The position numbers and the translations under genes are program-made. A stretch of 49,171 bases of DNA from Muribaculaceae bacterium. GTDB lineage: Bacteria; Bacteroidota; Bacteroidia; Bacteroidales; Muribaculaceae. This document shows positions 32,286 to 41,061 of the stretch, one piece after another. Every line of letters starts with the position of its first letter. Position 1 is the first letter of the stretch. The stretch lies in NCBI GenBank assembly GCA_017443765.1, contig JAFSYB010000130.1, forward strand, positions 1 through 49,171, in the 5' to 3' direction. Below the pieces are notes generated by a model, which was not told the DNA's origin, searched no databases, and saw only the letters and a list, made by a program, of their open reading frames with translations.

Positions 32286-34169
32286 ATGGCAGAGAGAAAG
32301 GAGTTTCTGCAGGGGCGACAGCCAGTGACCTTTGTTGACCTTTTTGCTGGTGCCGGGGGCATCAGCGAAGGCTTTCTGCAAGCATATACCGATAAGAAAT
32401 ATTACGATTTTGTGCTTGCGAGCGATATCAATGAGAATTGTGAGCTCACCCATCGCGCACGCTATAACAAACAATTGGGATTGGGAACTAAGTTTATTAC
32501 TGAAGATATTATGTCGCCCACATTCCTTCAACACTTATTGCAAGAATTGCATGGCAGAGATGTTGATGTGGTTACCGGCGGACCAAGTTGTCAGTCATTC
32601 AGCCTTTCGGGTCGGCGCAAGCGGTTTGACAAGCGTGATGGGCTTTTTACCCATTACTTGAAAGTTATTCGTGCCTTGCGTCCAAAATACTTTGTGATGG
32701 AGAATGTGAAAGGCTTGCTAACAAAAGACAATGGACGTTTTAGGGTTCAGATTATGCGCGAAATGCGTTCCATCATTGATGACAGGGAGGTTGGTGATTT
32801 TCTCGTTTTTGCCGAGCGGTTACTGCGAAAGTCTCGAAATCAGTTCTTTGCGAGTGCTTTTATCATGAAGTTGAAGATGGAAATCACAAGCGATGATGAT
32901 TATGCTTTGGAATGTAAAGAGCGGTTTTTTGATTTGTTGGAGGGTCAATTGCGCAAAACCACTCGTCAGATTGATTATCGCATCAGCAAATCAGATTGTC
33001 ACATAGCCACTATTCGTCATGGCCTTGGCTTACTGCGCCGCAATGAGCAACGCGAACAGATTGCAGCCGATATCATTAATGAGAAAACAGTCACCAATAT
33101 TGACAACGACTTGTTTGCAGTTTCTTTTAATGAGTTTTTGGCAACAATATCTGATGAAAGTATTACAGCAAAGATAATTGCTTCTATCGGTCAGGTTGAA
33201 GCGTTAAAAGCAGCAGGACAGGATATTGAAGATTTGAAACAAGCAATCGAGTTGTATTCTTTCTCGCTTGATGAATGTTTCGATGAGTTGAATCACATAG
33301 CTAAAGATTATGGGTTGGCGCAAGAGTATGACAGGATTATGAGTCATTTGCGCCTTTACAATGTGGAGCAGATGGTATTGTTGTCTTCCGATTATGGCGT
33401 GCCGCAGAATCGTGAGCGAGTGGTGTTTATTGGAAGCCGCAACGACCAAAAGCCCATCAGCGACATTCCGGCTACTGTCAAAAAAGAGGATAGGGTAACG
33501 GTGTATGAGGCAATTTCCGATCTTGATTTCATAGGGAATGGAGAGATTGTAACTGAATATGGCACACCAGAGCATCACCCAGAATGGGATGGACTCATTA
33601 AGTGGCGCAAGGTTGATGGTGAAATCGTTGACACAGAAAGGGGAATGACCTTTGCCGAATGGTCGAGAGCCGGAAGACTGTCTCATCGTTTTATTTTTGA
33701 CTGTCCGCCATTTTATGTCAAGGAAAAGGAAGATCTAAATGGCAAGATGATAATGTCAACAGCCGAATTGTTTAACCATCAAACAAGTGCGCAGAATGAA
33801 AGTGTGAGGCGTCGGTTGCAAGTTATTGCTGAATTTGGGGGCTATACTGGGGAGTGCAAGGCGAAATTGAAAGAGCTTGGGCTGGAATCGCAGAAGCGCA
33901 ACTATTTTGTGCTTAAACCAGAAGCCCAAAGCCCAACGGTAGTGACTATGCCCGATGATTTTATCCACTATAGTCGTTATCGTGCTATGACCGTGCGCGA
34001 AATGGCTCGTTTGCAATCGTTTGATGATTCTTTTGTCTTTCAAGGAAAACGTCAGACGGGAGGTGAAAAACGCAAAAGCGAAATTCCGCAATACACTTTA
34101 GTGGGCAATGCTGTTCCACCTCTTATGTCGCGTGCTATCGGTAACGAAATACTAAACAATATAGAGTAG
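32286..34169 (+). CDS. DNA (cytosine-5) methyltransferase with a large insertion
   Basis: A 627-aa type II modification enzyme. Motif I is TFVDLFAGAGGISEGF (residues about 15-30), motif IV GGPSCQSFS with the catalytic cysteine at about residue 102, motif VI FVMENVKGL, motif VIII VPQNRERVVFIGSR and motif X QYTLVGNAVPPL. Between motifs VI and VIII there are roughly 200 extra residues, helical and charged (for example FFDLLEGQLRKTTRQIDYRI), where most relatives have few. The gene is much more A/T-rich than its neighbours and lies 3 bp before a restriction endonuclease gene, so the pair is a horizontally acquired R-M system. A TATAAT-like box at about 32242 is seen instead of TAnnTTTG. Confidence 0.93.
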   Translation: MAERKEFLQGRQPVTFVDLFAGAGGISEGFLQAYTDKKYYDFVLASDINENCELTHRARYNKQLGLGTKFITEDIMSPTFLQHLLQELHGRDVDVVTGGPSCQSFSLSGRRKRFDKRDGLFTHYLKVIRALRPKYFVMENVKGLLTKDNGRFRVQIMREMRSIIDDREVGDFLVFAERLLRKSRNQFFASAFIMKLKMEITSDDDYALECKERFFDLLEGQLRKTTRQIDYRISKSDCHIATIRHGLGLLRRNEQREQIAADIINEKTVTNIDNDLFAVSFNEFLATISDESITAKIIASIGQVEALKAAGQDIEDLKQAIELYSFSLDECFDELNHIAKDYGLAQEYDRIMSHLRLYNVEQMVLLSSDYGVPQNRERVVFIGSRNDQKPISDIPATVKKEDRVTVYEAISDLDFIGNGEIVTEYGTPEHHPEWDGLIKWRKVDGEIVDTERGMTFAEWSRAGRLSHRFIFDCPPFYVKEKEDLNGKMIMSTAELFNHQTSAQNESVRRRLQVIAEFGGYTGECKAKLKELGLESQKRNYFVLKPEAQSPTVVTMPDDFIHYSRYRAMTVREMARLQSFDDSFVFQGKRQTGGEKRKSEIPQYTLVGNAVPPLMSRAIGNEILNNIE

Positions 34170-34172
34170 GCT

Positions 34173-35381
34173 ATGATTCACTTGCGAGAGTTTAATCCTT
34201 TTGAGGAGAATAATGCTAAGTTTCTTGTGAAAATGCAAGTTAGCTTCGCAACGTTGCAGATTACTCCAACGGGGTATAAAAAGAGTATTCTTGATGCAAC
34301 AGTACCTGTCAGAGCCTATTTGCTTGCGAATGGAATACACGACTATAATGCGCAGCCCAAAGGTCAGGAACACAAGAAGATAGTGCATTCTTTTTTGTTG
34401 ACAGAATGTGAAAAGCGTGCTACACAAACGTCGGTTTATCGTCCATTAACAAAGGACGGAGACCCAAGAATGTGGATTTATGGATTGAAAGAGATTGTGA
34501 ACCCCGATGACATTTTTGCATTGGTGGCTTATAAAGAAAAGCTTTACATCATTAATCTGACGCAGACTAGTATTGAACGAGCTTTTGTATCTCCACTTGA
34601 AAACCCGATAAAAGAGCTTATTACGGATATTCATCGAGTGGAAATTTCGGTTTCCGAAGAATTGCTTGGGCTGATAAAGGAGCACATGAGCGATTGGCTT
34701 CCCGCTGAACTATTGGCTGATACAGGTGTGGGGCGCACTGTAGAAACCCTGCTTGGCATTCCAATGAATGATTCGAAGAATCCAGATTATAAAGGAATTG
34801 AGTTAAAAAGCATGCGCGTTGGTTCAAACACAAGGAGCGCATTGTTTACAAATGCGCCCGATTGGAGTTTGAGCAAATGCAAAAGCGGGAGAGAAATAGT
34901 TAATAAATATGGCTATTTCCGTCCAGGTTTGAATCACAAGACTTTGCAAGTGACGGTTTCGGCTCTCAAACCTAATCCTCAAGGTCTGGCTCTGAATGTG
35001 AATGGGATTGACAAGTGGCTGGAAATGAATTATTATGATACGTTGGTACTTAGCAACGGCACTTTCAAGAAAATCGATGATGTAGCTGTTTGGTCATTGA
35101 TGTACCTGCATGACCGTCTTGCCGAAAAGCATCATGAAACCTTTTGGATAGATGTTGAATCAAGAGTAAGAGGCAATTATGAGGAATTTAGAGTAACGAA
35201 AATTGAGCATACGAAGAATCCGATATTGCCACAGTTCGACTTGCTGTTGGAGCAGGGCAAAATCAAGGTTGATTTGATGTTGGCGCGTCCGAGTGGTTCG
35301 GGCGACACTTATTCGTTCAAATTGCCGTCTAAATATAGGCCATTGCTGTTTCCAGAGAGAGAGTTTTATGTAATCAATTAA
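34173..35381 (+). CDS. Type II restriction endonuclease, MvaI/BcnI-like
   Basis: A 402-aa protein. The C-terminal half (about 180-400) shows the MvaI/BcnI family pattern: DTGVGRTVETLLGIPMNDSK, PDYKGIELKSMR (the PD...ExK nuclease core), then KTLQVTVSAL and KVDLMLARPSGSG. The N-terminal 180 residues are a separate domain (VRAYLLANGIHDYNAQPKGQ) of a type seen as an extra recognition or regulatory module. MvaI cuts CCWGG and BcnI CCSGG; the site of this enzyme cannot be told from sequence. It shares the low GC of the methyltransferase, and its stop lies only 13 bp before the glycosyltransferase gene, so the insertion abuts the next operon directly. Confidence 0.85.
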   Translation: MIHLREFNPFEENNAKFLVKMQVSFATLQITPTGYKKSILDATVPVRAYLLANGIHDYNAQPKGQEHKKIVHSFLLTECEKRATQTSVYRPLTKDGDPRMWIYGLKEIVNPDDIFALVAYKEKLYIINLTQTSIERAFVSPLENPIKELITDIHRVEISVSEELLGLIKEHMSDWLPAELLADTGVGRTVETLLGIPMNDSKNPDYKGIELKSMRVGSNTRSALFTNAPDWSLSKCKSGREIVNKYGYFRPGLNHKTLQVTVSALKPNPQGLALNVNGIDKWLEMNYYDTLVLSNGTFKKIDDVAVWSLMYLHDRLAEKHHETFWIDVESRVRGNYEEFRVTKIEHTKNPILPQFDLLLEQGKIKVDLMLARPSGSGDTYSFKLPSKYRPLLFPEREFYVIN

Positions 35382-35394
35382 TAATTCTATTATA

Positions 35395-36867
35395 ATGAAA
35401 CGAATCAATTGCTTTATTCCGTTTGTGGCGGCCGAGCAGGCTGCGCCTACGATTGCCAATCTCAAGGATAATGAGTTGGTGAACAAAATCTACTTGCTCG
35501 CGGGTGCCGGTGTGACCGGCACTGTCGAGGGTTGCGAGGTCATCAGCGTGACGGGGCTCACCGCCTCGGCCACTATGCAGGCTATTGCCGCGAAGGCCGA
35601 TGCCGACTATGTGATGCTCTACACCAAGTTCGACACGCTCAAGTTCGCGCCTTTCGCCATCGAGCGTTTTGTGAAGTTGGCCGACGACACCCAGAGCGGA
35701 ATGCTCTATGCCGACCACTACAATGTGACAGAAAAGGGTGCCGACAAGGCCCCGGTGATTGACTACCAGCAGGGTTCGCTGCGCGACGACTTCGACTTCG
35801 GTTCGGTGCTTTTCTTCTGCGGCTGCTGTTTCAAGAAAGCCGCCGCAGCGATGACGGCACAGTACGAGCACGCCGGCCTCTATGACCTGCGGCTCAAGCT
35901 CAGCCAGTTTGCAGCCATCACACACATCAATGAGTTCCTTTACAGCGATGTGGAGCAGGATACCCGCAAGAGTGGTGAGAAGATTTTCGATTATGTCGAT
36001 CCCCGCAACCGTGGCCGTCAAATCGAGATGGAGCGGGCCTGCACCGAGCATCTGAAGGAAATAGGCGGCTATCTGGCTCCCGAAAAGGACGGCAAGCCCA
36101 ACTTCAAGCACATCGAGTTTAACCAGGGCAACTTCGATGTCGAGGCCACGGTGATGATTCCCGTGCGCAACCGCATCCGCACCATCCGCGACGCCATCGA
36201 CAGTGTGTTGCGGCAGAAGACCGATTTCAAGTTCAACCTCATGGTGGTGGACAACTTCTCGACCGACGGCACCCGCGAGGCCATTGCCGCCTACGATGAC
36301 CCGCGACTGATTCACATCATCGCCGACTACTACGACATGGGCATTGGCGGCTACTGGAACCTGGCCGCCCACCACGAGAAAGCCGGCAAGTTCATCGTGC
36401 AGCTCGACAGCGACGATATGTACAAGGACGAGAACACGCTCCAGACGATGGTCAACGCCTTCTACGAGCAGAACGTGGCCATGGTGGTGGGCACCTACCT
36501 GATGACCGACATCGACTGCAACCCCATTCCTCCCGGCGTGATCGACCACAAGGAGTGGACACCCGACAACGGCCGCAACAACGCCTTGCGCATCAACGGG
36601 CTGGGGGCCCCGCGGGCCTTCTACACCCCGGTGCTGCGCGATGTGAAGATTCCCAACACCAGCTACGGCGAGGACTATGCGCTGGGGCTGAACATCTCGC
36701 GCACCTACCAAATCGGGCGCGTCTACGAGCCGGTGTACCTGTGCCGCCGCTGGGACGACAACAGCGACGCCAGCCTGGATGTGGAGAAGATGAACCGCAA
36801 CAACCTCTACAAGGATCGCATCCGCACCTGGGAACTCCAGGCCCGCATCGCCTTGAACAAGAAGTGA
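35395..36867 (+). CDS. Glycosyltransferase family 2 protein
   Basis: A 490-aa cytoplasmic protein. The C-terminal 260 residues are a GT-A domain: VEATVMIPVRNRIRTIRDAI, LMVVDNFSTDGTREAI, then IVQLDSDDMYKD, whose DSDD is the metal-binding DxD, and later NTSYGEDYALGLNI. The first 220 residues resemble a second, degenerate GT-A-like unit (DADYVMLYTKFDTLKFAPFA; VLFFCGCCFKKAAAAM) lacking a DxD. There is no membrane segment. High GC returns abruptly here after the R-M genes. It heads the run leading to the cell-wall salvage cluster; donor and acceptor are unknown. Confidence 0.87.
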   Translation: MKRINCFIPFVAAEQAAPTIANLKDNELVNKIYLLAGAGVTGTVEGCEVISVTGLTASATMQAIAAKADADYVMLYTKFDTLKFAPFAIERFVKLADDTQSGMLYADHYNVTEKGADKAPVIDYQQGSLRDDFDFGSVLFFCGCCFKKAAAAMTAQYEHAGLYDLRLKLSQFAAITHINEFLYSDVEQDTRKSGEKIFDYVDPRNRGRQIEMERACTEHLKEIGGYLAPEKDGKPNFKHIEFNQGNFDVEATVMIPVRNRIRTIRDAIDSVLRQKTDFKFNLMVVDNFSTDGTREAIAAYDDPRLIHIIADYYDMGIGGYWNLAAHHEKAGKFIVQLDSDDMYKDENTLQTMVNAFYEQNVAMVVGTYLMTDIDCNPIPPGVIDHKEWTPDNGRNNALRINGLGAPRAFYTPVLRDVKIPNTSYGEDYALGLNISRTYQIGRVYEPVYLCRRWDDNSDASLDVEKMNRNNLYKDRIRTWELQARIALNKK

Positions 36868-36915
36868 TAGCCAATAAGCCCAATTAGCCCCAATAACCCA
36901 ATTCCCCCATTGCTC

Positions 36916-37899
36916 ATGGCCAGTTCAACTATCTCCCGGCAGGTACAGGAACTGCGGCAGCGTCAGCTGCGACAGTGGCCGCTTGTGCGCGACAACTACG
37001 CCGCACTCGAGCAGGCCCAGTTGCGCGAGCTGTGGCTGGGGGATAGCCTGGTGGTTCTGCAACACAACCCCGAGCGGCGGCGGTCGGCTGCCGCTCGCGT
37101 GGATGCCGCCGCACTCGCCGCCAGGCCGTGCTTCCTGTGCCGCGAGCACCAGCCAGCCGAGCAGGAAACGGTCGAGTGGGGGAGTGGACGCTACAAAATC
37201 CAGGTGAATCCTTACCCCATCTTCCCGGTGCACCTCACTGTGTCGGCCTCTGCGCACACACCACAAAGCCTTGCCGACCCAGGGCGCATCACCGATATGC
37301 TTGCGCTGGCGCACGACCTGCCCGATTGCGTGGTGTTCTACAATGGGCCGCAGTGCGGCGCCTCGGCTCCCGACCATTTCCATTTCCAGGCCGGGAGCAT
37401 GGCGATGTTGCCGCTGTGTGCCGAGGTGGCAGATGACCTGGCCTGGCCCGACGAGTGCCGTCTCGAGGGCAACGAGGAGGGCTTTATCGCTTTCTCGCAG
37501 CGCTTCGGGCGGTTTTTGTTTTTCATCAAAACCGCCACCACGGTGCAGGCGCAGCTCTATTTCGCCCGCTTGCAGTTGGCCATGATGCTGGCTACCGGGC
37601 AAGCCGGGGAGCCGATGCAAAACCTGCTTTGCTGGATCCATGGCGGCGACTGCTGCTTGGCCGTGTTCCCGCGACGCAAGCACCGCCCCGCCTGTTATGG
37701 CGAGGGCGAGGGGCAGTTGCTGCTCAGCCCGGCAAGCACCGAGATGGGCGGCCTCTGGGCCGTGGCCTCGGACAGGGACTACGGCTTGCTCGACGCGCAG
37801 CGCATCCAGGCACTCTACGATGAACTCTGTGTCGACGCCGCGGCCGCAGTGGCAATTATCGATAATTACTTCAAAACAAAACAACTCAACAATGGATAA
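36916..37899 (+). CDS. HIT-superfamily-like protein (DUF4922)
   Basis: A 327-aa protein from the ATG at 36916; a TTG two codons earlier is not preferred. The core has ARPCFLCREHQP, KIQVNPYPIFPVHLTV and FYNGPQCGASAPDHFHFQAG. This is the layout of HIT/GalT-type nucleotidyl transferases (a zinc CxxC, the NPYPI strand and an HxHxQ active site; HFHFQ is visible). Relatives include nucleotide-sugar phosphorylases of the GDP-L-galactose type, but the activity here is unproven. It is tightly linked to the next gene (8-bp overlap), and its gene order with SpoIID, AmpG and NamZ suggests a part in amino-sugar or cell-wall metabolism. Confidence 0.78.
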   Translation: MASSTISRQVQELRQRQLRQWPLVRDNYAALEQAQLRELWLGDSLVVLQHNPERRRSAAARVDAAALAARPCFLCREHQPAEQETVEWGSGRYKIQVNPYPIFPVHLTVSASAHTPQSLADPGRITDMLALAHDLPDCVVFYNGPQCGASAPDHFHFQAGSMAMLPLCAEVADDLAWPDECRLEGNEEGFIAFSQRFGRFLFFIKTATTVQAQLYFARLQLAMMLATGQAGEPMQNLLCWIHGGDCCLAVFPRRKHRPACYGEGEGQLLLSPASTEMGGLWAVASDRDYGLLDAQRIQALYDELCVDAAAAVAIIDNYFKTKQLNNG

Positions 37900-39292
37900 G
37901 AACAATGTTCCTCAAGTGAGCGTGGGCATCATGAGCGACAACCGCTTTGTGCACATCACGTTGGATGGCACCTATGGCGTGTGGGGAACCCTCGACGGCC
38001 AAGAACGTCATAGCGATTCCTGGGATACGATGGGCCTGCGTGAGGTGGTCATGGGCGTCGATGGCAAAATGCATTTTGATGTCGACCCCTTCAGAGCCTC
38101 GAAGTGGGACACGCTCACCTTTGTGCCCAAGGACGACGACTGCTCGTTCACCCTGCACGATGTCACCATCGGAGTCAGTTTTCACTGGAAGCGCAGCGAG
38201 GACCAGACTTTTAAAGGCTCGCTCAGACTCATTCAGGAAAACGGGCGCATCGTGGCCATCAATGTGATTGATGTCGAGAGCTATCTGGAAAGTGTGATTT
38301 CGAGCGAGATGAGTGCCAACGCCTCGCTTGAGTTGCTCAAGGCTCATGCGGTGATTTCGCGCAGCTGGCTGCTGGCGCAGATGCGCAAGCCGCAGCCCGA
38401 TGCGGCCTGTGGGCACGATGTGCTGGGCGACACGGCACCGGTGGTGCGTGCGGCCGCCGACAGCGACGATGAGCACATTCGCTGGTGGGATCGCGACGAC
38501 CACGTGCACTTCGATGTCTGTGCCGACGACCACTGCCAGCGCTACCAGGGCATCACGCGTGCCTCCACGCCGCAGGTGCGGCAGGCCATCGAGGCCACCT
38601 GGGGGCAGGTGCTCATGCACCGCGGCGAACTGTGCGACGCACGCTTCAGCAAGTCGTGTGGCGGGGTGCTCGAGCAATTCGAGAATTGCTGGGAGAATCA
38701 TCACTATCCCTACTTGGTGGCTCGCCGCGACGGCGAGGACGAGGGCAAGTTCCCCGACCTTACCCGCGAGCACGAAGCAGAGGAATGGATTCTCACTGCG
38801 CCCAAGGCGTTCTGCAACACGCATGACAAAGAAGTGTTGAGCCAGGTGCTCAACGACTATGACCAGGAGACCACCGACTTCTATCGCTGGCGTGTGGAGT
38901 ACACGCAGGAGCAGCTCGCCGACCTCATCTGCCGCCGCACCGGCGACGACTACGGCCGCATACGCGACTTGCAGCCCGTGGCCCGCGGCACCAGCGGACG
39001 CCTCTACAAGATGAAAATCGTGGGCGAGAAAAAGAGCCGTATCATTGGCAAAGAGCTGGCCATCCGCTACGCCTTGAGCGAGAGCGCCCTCTACAGCTCG
39101 GCATTCGTCGTCGAGCGCCACGATGTGGATGCCGACGGTTTCCCGGCAAAGTTTGTCCTGCGCGGCGCCGGCTGGGGCCACGGCGTGGGACTGTGCCAAA
39201 TCGGAGCCGCCGTCATGGGCGCCAACGGATATAACTACAAGCAAATTTTGCTCCACTACTTCGTGGGAGCCACGATTGAGAAGGAATATTGA
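37892..39292 (+). CDS. SpoIID/LytB-domain protein
   Basis: A 466-aa protein from the ATG at 37892, which overlaps the end of the previous gene by 8 bp; a longer frame starting at 37640 overlaps that gene deeply and is rejected. NVIDVESYLESVISSEMSAN and LKAHAVISRSWLLAQM are the hallmark of the SpoIID domain, with GAGWGHGVGLCQIGAAVMGA near the C-terminus. SpoIID-type proteins are lytic transglycosylases or amidase enhancers acting on denuded glycan. No signal peptide is visible at this start, so how it reaches the wall is unclear. An insertion rich in Asp/His (about residues 175-220) interrupts the domain. Confidence 0.88.
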   Translation: MDKNNVPQVSVGIMSDNRFVHITLDGTYGVWGTLDGQERHSDSWDTMGLREVVMGVDGKMHFDVDPFRASKWDTLTFVPKDDDCSFTLHDVTIGVSFHWKRSEDQTFKGSLRLIQENGRIVAINVIDVESYLESVISSEMSANASLELLKAHAVISRSWLLAQMRKPQPDAACGHDVLGDTAPVVRAAADSDDEHIRWWDRDDHVHFDVCADDHCQRYQGITRASTPQVRQAIEATWGQVLMHRGELCDARFSKSCGGVLEQFENCWENHHYPYLVARRDGEDEGKFPDLTREHEAEEWILTAPKAFCNTHDKEVLSQVLNDYDQETTDFYRWRVEYTQEQLADLICRRTGDDYGRIRDLQPVARGTSGRLYKMKIVGEKKSRIIGKELAIRYALSESALYSSAFVVERHDVDADGFPAKFVLRGAGWGHGVGLCQIGAAVMGANGYNYKQILLHYFVGATIEKEY

Positions 39293-39321
39293 AAACCCTG
39301 AAAAAAATCAGTTTTAATAAT

Positions 39322-40650
39322 ATGAGTGCTTTAGACGCAATGAAAAAAAGCCCTTGGGCTTGGGTGTCGACCCTGTATTTTATCGAGGGTATACCCTATT
39401 TTCTTGTTAACGAAATCTCAGTGATTTTGTTCAAAAAAATGGGCGTACCCAATGGGCAGATGGCGTTATTCACCAGTTTGATTTACCTGCCGTGGGTGAT
39501 TAAGCCGTTGTGGAGCCCGTTTGTCGACATCATCAAGAAGAAACGTTGGTGGATCACGATGATGCAGCTTGTCATGGCTATCACGCTCATCATGCTCACC
39601 ATCACGTTGCCATCGCCAGGCGAAGAAATGATTATGGCAGGCACAACCCCGATGAGTCTTTTCACAATAACGCTCATCTTCTTCATCATCACAGCTTTCG
39701 CCAGTGCAACACACGACATCGCGGCCGATGGTTTCTACATGCTTGCCCTGTCGCAGAAAAACCAGTCGGCGTTTGTCGGCGTGCGTTCTACATTCTATCG
39801 TCTTGCCAACATTTTCGGCAATGGTGTGCTGGTTTGGATGGCGGGCTATCTCGAGACCAAGATGTCCATCCCTCAGGCATGGAAAATCACCATGGCCATT
39901 GCATCGGCCATCCTGTGCTTGTTCTACCTTTATCACATCTTCTTCATTCCACGTCCCGACAGCGATCGTCCGTCAATTGACGGCTCGTTCAAAGCAAACA
40001 GCTCGGTTGTCCTCAAAGAGTTTGGTCGTACCATCGCCACCTATTTCACCAAACCTGGCGTATGGCTGGCCATCGCTTTCATGCTGCTCTATCGCTTGCC
40101 TGAGGCTTTCTTACTGAAGATGTGCAAACCATTCATGCTCGACCCCATGGGTAAGGGTGGGTTGGGAATGACCACGCAGGAGGTGGGTCTGGCCTATGGC
40201 ACCATCGGTGTAGCGGCCTTGCTGGCGGGTGGCATTCTGGGCGGCGTTTTCTCATCGAAAGTCGGCTTGAAGAAGGCGCTGTGGTGGATGGCTGCTTGTA
40301 TGACGCTGCCGTGTCTTACATTTGTTTACTTGTCCCTTGAGTTGCCGGCAAACTTCTATGTGATTTGTGCCTCCATAGTGGTTGAGCAGTTTGGCTATGG
40401 CTTTGGCTTCACGGCCTATATGCTTTATATGATGTATTTCTCTGAGGGCGAGTTTAAGACCTCGCATTATGCTATCTGCACGGCATTCATGTCGTTGAGC
40501 ATGATGATTCCGGGCATGTTTGCTGGTTTTCTGCAGGAATCGATGGGCTATGCCGCATTCTTCTGGTTGGCATTCGCTTGCAGCGTTGCCACCATCGCCG
40601 TCACCTACCTTGCCGACTGCCGCATCGACCCCGACTATGGTCACAAGTGA
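39322..40650 (+). CDS. AmpG-like muropeptide permease (MFS)
   Basis: A 442-aa, roughly 12-helix MFS transporter from the ATG at 39322 (MSALDAMKKSPWAWVSTLYF). FIEGIPYFLVNEISVILFKK and LIYLPWVIKPLWSPFVDIIK match the AmpG start. AFASATHDIAADGFYMLALS is the AmpG signature near helix 5, and YGFGFTAYMLYMMYFSEGEF lies in the second half. AmpG carries GlcNAc-anhydroMurNAc peptides into the cytoplasm for recycling. It follows SpoIID and precedes NamZ once the inserted repeats are disregarded. Its last 20 bases are duplicated at 41018-41037 as part of the rearrangement downstream. Confidence 0.85.
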   Translation: MSALDAMKKSPWAWVSTLYFIEGIPYFLVNEISVILFKKMGVPNGQMALFTSLIYLPWVIKPLWSPFVDIIKKKRWWITMMQLVMAITLIMLTITLPSPGEEMIMAGTTPMSLFTITLIFFIITAFASATHDIAADGFYMLALSQKNQSAFVGVRSTFYRLANIFGNGVLVWMAGYLETKMSIPQAWKITMAIASAILCLFYLYHIFFIPRPDSDRPSIDGSFKANSSVVLKEFGRTIATYFTKPGVWLAIAFMLLYRLPEAFLLKMCKPFMLDPMGKGGLGMTTQEVGLAYGTIGVAALLAGGILGGVFSSKVGLKKALWWMAACMTLPCLTFVYLSLELPANFYVICASIVVEQFGYGFGFTAYMLYMMYFSEGEFKTSHYAICTAFMSLSMMIPGMFAGFLQESMGYAAFFWLAFACSVATIAVTYLADCRIDPDYGHK

Positions 40651-40674
40651 ATTTCTCCTCAAATCGATTTTTTT

Positions 40675-40698
40675 AACCACAGATTAAACAGATTAAAC
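40675..40698 (+). repeat. 24-bp flank repeat, left end of the deleted GxxExxY copy
   Basis: aaccacagattaaac followed by agattaaac, the same sequence as at 41062-41085 apart from one base and the reverse complement of the repeat at 41475-41498. It starts 24 bp after the AmpG stop codon. Confidence 0.75.
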
Positions 40699-40706
40699 AA
40701 ATTACG

Positions 40707-40831
40707 ATGGATTTCATCCTCAAGTTTATAATTATTTAAAAGCAACCGATTTAAGTATGGGACTTCTGATAAATTTGGGAGAACGCTCCGTCAGAATCGA
40801 ACGTATTGTAAATTTCAAAAAATCTGTTTAA
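40707..40831 (+). pseudogene. GxxExxY gene copy with a 262-bp internal deletion
   Basis: It has the same first six codons as the intact gene at 41094 (one substitution) and the same last third (KATDLxxGLLINxGERSVRI ... NFKKSV, stop within 40829-40831). The middle, including the GxxExxY motif, is missing. The join falls in a short shared string (ctcaag), as expected for deletion by microhomology, and shifts the frame so translation would stop after ten residues. Confidence 0.82.
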
Positions 40832-40932
40832 TCCGTTTAATTTGTGGTTTTAAAAAATTCACGTTGTTCACTCCGTCATATCGCAAAACTTCAAAATAAA
40901 TATTAAATTTGTGGTTTTAAATAATCATCCTT

Positions 40933-41037
40933 ATGAAGAGATTCAATTTACAAATAATCATGTTGTTGCTGGCCGTGGTTGCCGGTGCGGCGGTGAAGCC
41001 CGGCATCGAAGTGCTGCCCGACTACGGTCGTAAGTGA
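40933..41037 (+). pseudogene. Chimeric 34-codon ORF: start of NamZ fused to the end of AmpG
   Basis: Codons 1-28 repeat the start of the NamZ gene (41891 on): the signal-like segment LLLAVVAGAAVKPGIEVL. Then, at about 41016, the sequence switches to PDYGRK plus stop, which matches the final codons of the AmpG gene (PDYGHK). The following bases (aatttctcctcaaa) continue the post-AmpG sequence. This is the novel joint of a tandem duplication of the AmpG-end/GxxExxY/NamZ-start segment. If translated it would make a signal peptide with a six-residue tail. Confidence 0.85.
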
Positions 41038-41061
41038 ATTTCTCCTCAAACCGAATTTTTT

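Noticed and set aside
37640..39292. 550-codon version of the SpoIID gene
   Set aside because: The extension overlaps the HIT-like gene in another frame; the ATG at 37892 gives the usual coupled overlap.
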